From assembly GCA_021199405.1 (NCBI GenBank), contig JAJQID010000215.1, positions 1-6,116 on the forward strand: a stretch of DNA of 6,116 nt. The letters are read 5' to 3'. The position numbers and the translations under genes were made by a program. Position 1 is the first letter of the stretch. The number at the start of each line of letters is the position of its first letter. Positions 5,941 through 6,116 of the stretch are shown one piece after another. The notes under the pieces are model-generated. The model was not told the DNA's origin, searched no databases, and worked only from the letters and a program-made list of their open reading frames with translations. Source of the DNA: Lachnospiraceae bacterium. GTDB taxonomy: Bacteria > Bacillota > Clostridia > Lachnospirales > Lachnospiraceae.

Positions 5941-5990
5941 GAAGGGATGCTCGGAAATTTTCTGATGATTTCCGGGCGTCTCTTTGTTTT
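5941..5990 (+). terminator. Intrinsic terminator (end of pst-phoU, or leader attenuator)
   Basis: GATGCTCGGAAAT (5946-5958) pairs with ATTTCCGGGCGTC (5968-5980) over 13 bp with two G-U wobbles. The loop is 9 nt, and the stem can extend outward to 5941/5985 with further wobbles. A T-rich tract, TCTCTTTGTTTT (5979-5990), overlaps and follows the stem base. On the other strand the stem is followed by a T-rich stretch too, so it may work both ways. It lies downstream of the candidate promoter at 5904-5931. It may therefore end pst-phoU readthrough, attenuate the Na/Pi gene, or do both. Confidence 0.7.
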
Positions 5991-6044
5991 GGGATATACT
6001 AACGTTACTGTGAGCAGTACCTTCCGGGAAAGGAAAAGTTTTTT

Positions 6045-6116
6045 ATGAGCTTTCTGAATATTTTGAGCATGGTGGGAGGCCTGGCCCTGTTTCTCTATGG
6101 AATGCATATGCTGGGC
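6045..6116 (+). CDS. Na+/phosphate cotransporter family protein, N-terminal 24 residues only
   Basis: Begins M-S-F-L-N-I-L-S-M-V-G-G-L-A-L-F-L-Y-G-M-H-M-L-G and stays open to the window edge. G-G-L-A-L-F-L-Y-G-M near the start is the hallmark first membrane segment of the Na/Pi-cotransporter II-related family (PF02690), which imports phosphate with Na+; many bacterial members carry a C-terminal PhoU-like domain, which would lie outside this window. The start ATG 6045 is preceded by AAAGGAA at 6029-6035, about 10 nt away, a weak-to-moderate ribosome site. The position directly after pst-phoU supports a phosphate role. With 24 residues, the family call is good but the full architecture is unknown. 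Confidence 0.82.
   Translation, partial: MSFLNILSMVGGLALFLYGMHMLG

Noticed and set aside
5940..6025. Possible long-range pairing of GGAAGG (5940-5945) with CCTTCC (6020-6025), and TTCC/GGAA near the Na/Pi ribosome site as a riboswitch-like switch
   Set aside because: Short, low-complexity complementarity; CCTTCC is made after the terminator so it cannot act as an antiterminator, and no known riboswitch core is recognisable.

Overview
The window looks like chromosomal DNA from a Gram-positive Clostridia, most likely a Lachnospiraceae-type gut anaerobe. The basis is strong AGGAGG-like ribosome binding sites, a lipoprotein PstS with a serine-rich linker, moderate G+C coding sequence with AT-rich intergenic gaps, and protein sequences of the Firmicutes type. 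This is inference from style; no marker gene fixes the taxon. All recognisable genes are on the + strand.

Layout: (1) 1-1196 is the C-terminal ~85-90% of a MATE-family multidrug/cation antiporter, cut by the left edge and closed by a hairpin that overlaps its stop codon. (2) 1197-1400 is a regulatory gap holding phased TTTACA-type repeats that resemble a PhoP (Pho regulon) box, a possible -10 element, and a striking 13-bp-arm inverted repeat just upstream of pstS. (3) 1401-5717 is a complete high-affinity phosphate uptake operon, pstS-pstC-pstA-pstB-phoU, with tight spacing and one overlap (pstC/pstA, 8 bp). (4) 5718-6044 is a 327-bp gap without a gene. Its first half is a compact palindromic element of about 166 bp: a 10-bp terminal inverted repeat that includes the phoU stop codon encloses three abutting stem-loops. 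Its second half holds a second set of phased TTTAC repeats, a good sigma-A-like promoter (TTGAAA, 16 bp, TAGAAT), and a strong hairpin plus T-rich tract acting as terminator or attenuator. (5) 6045-6116 is the first 24 codons of a Na+/phosphate cotransporter family gene that runs off the right edge.

How the parts fit: PstS captures phosphate outside the membrane, PstC/PstA form the channel, PstB drives it with ATP, and PhoU signals Pst transport status to the Pho two-component system. The following Na/Pi cotransporter would be a second, ion-driven phosphate carrier. Both transport units are preceded by similar 11-bp-phased repeats, so shared phosphate-starvation control is a reasonable inference.

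The genes themselves are ordinary. The item most worth a second look is the palindromic element at 5711-5876, which has the architecture of a non-autonomous mobile element (MITE-like, possible TA target duplication) or of a structured RNA with a closing stem and three arms. I cannot run a search to decide between these.
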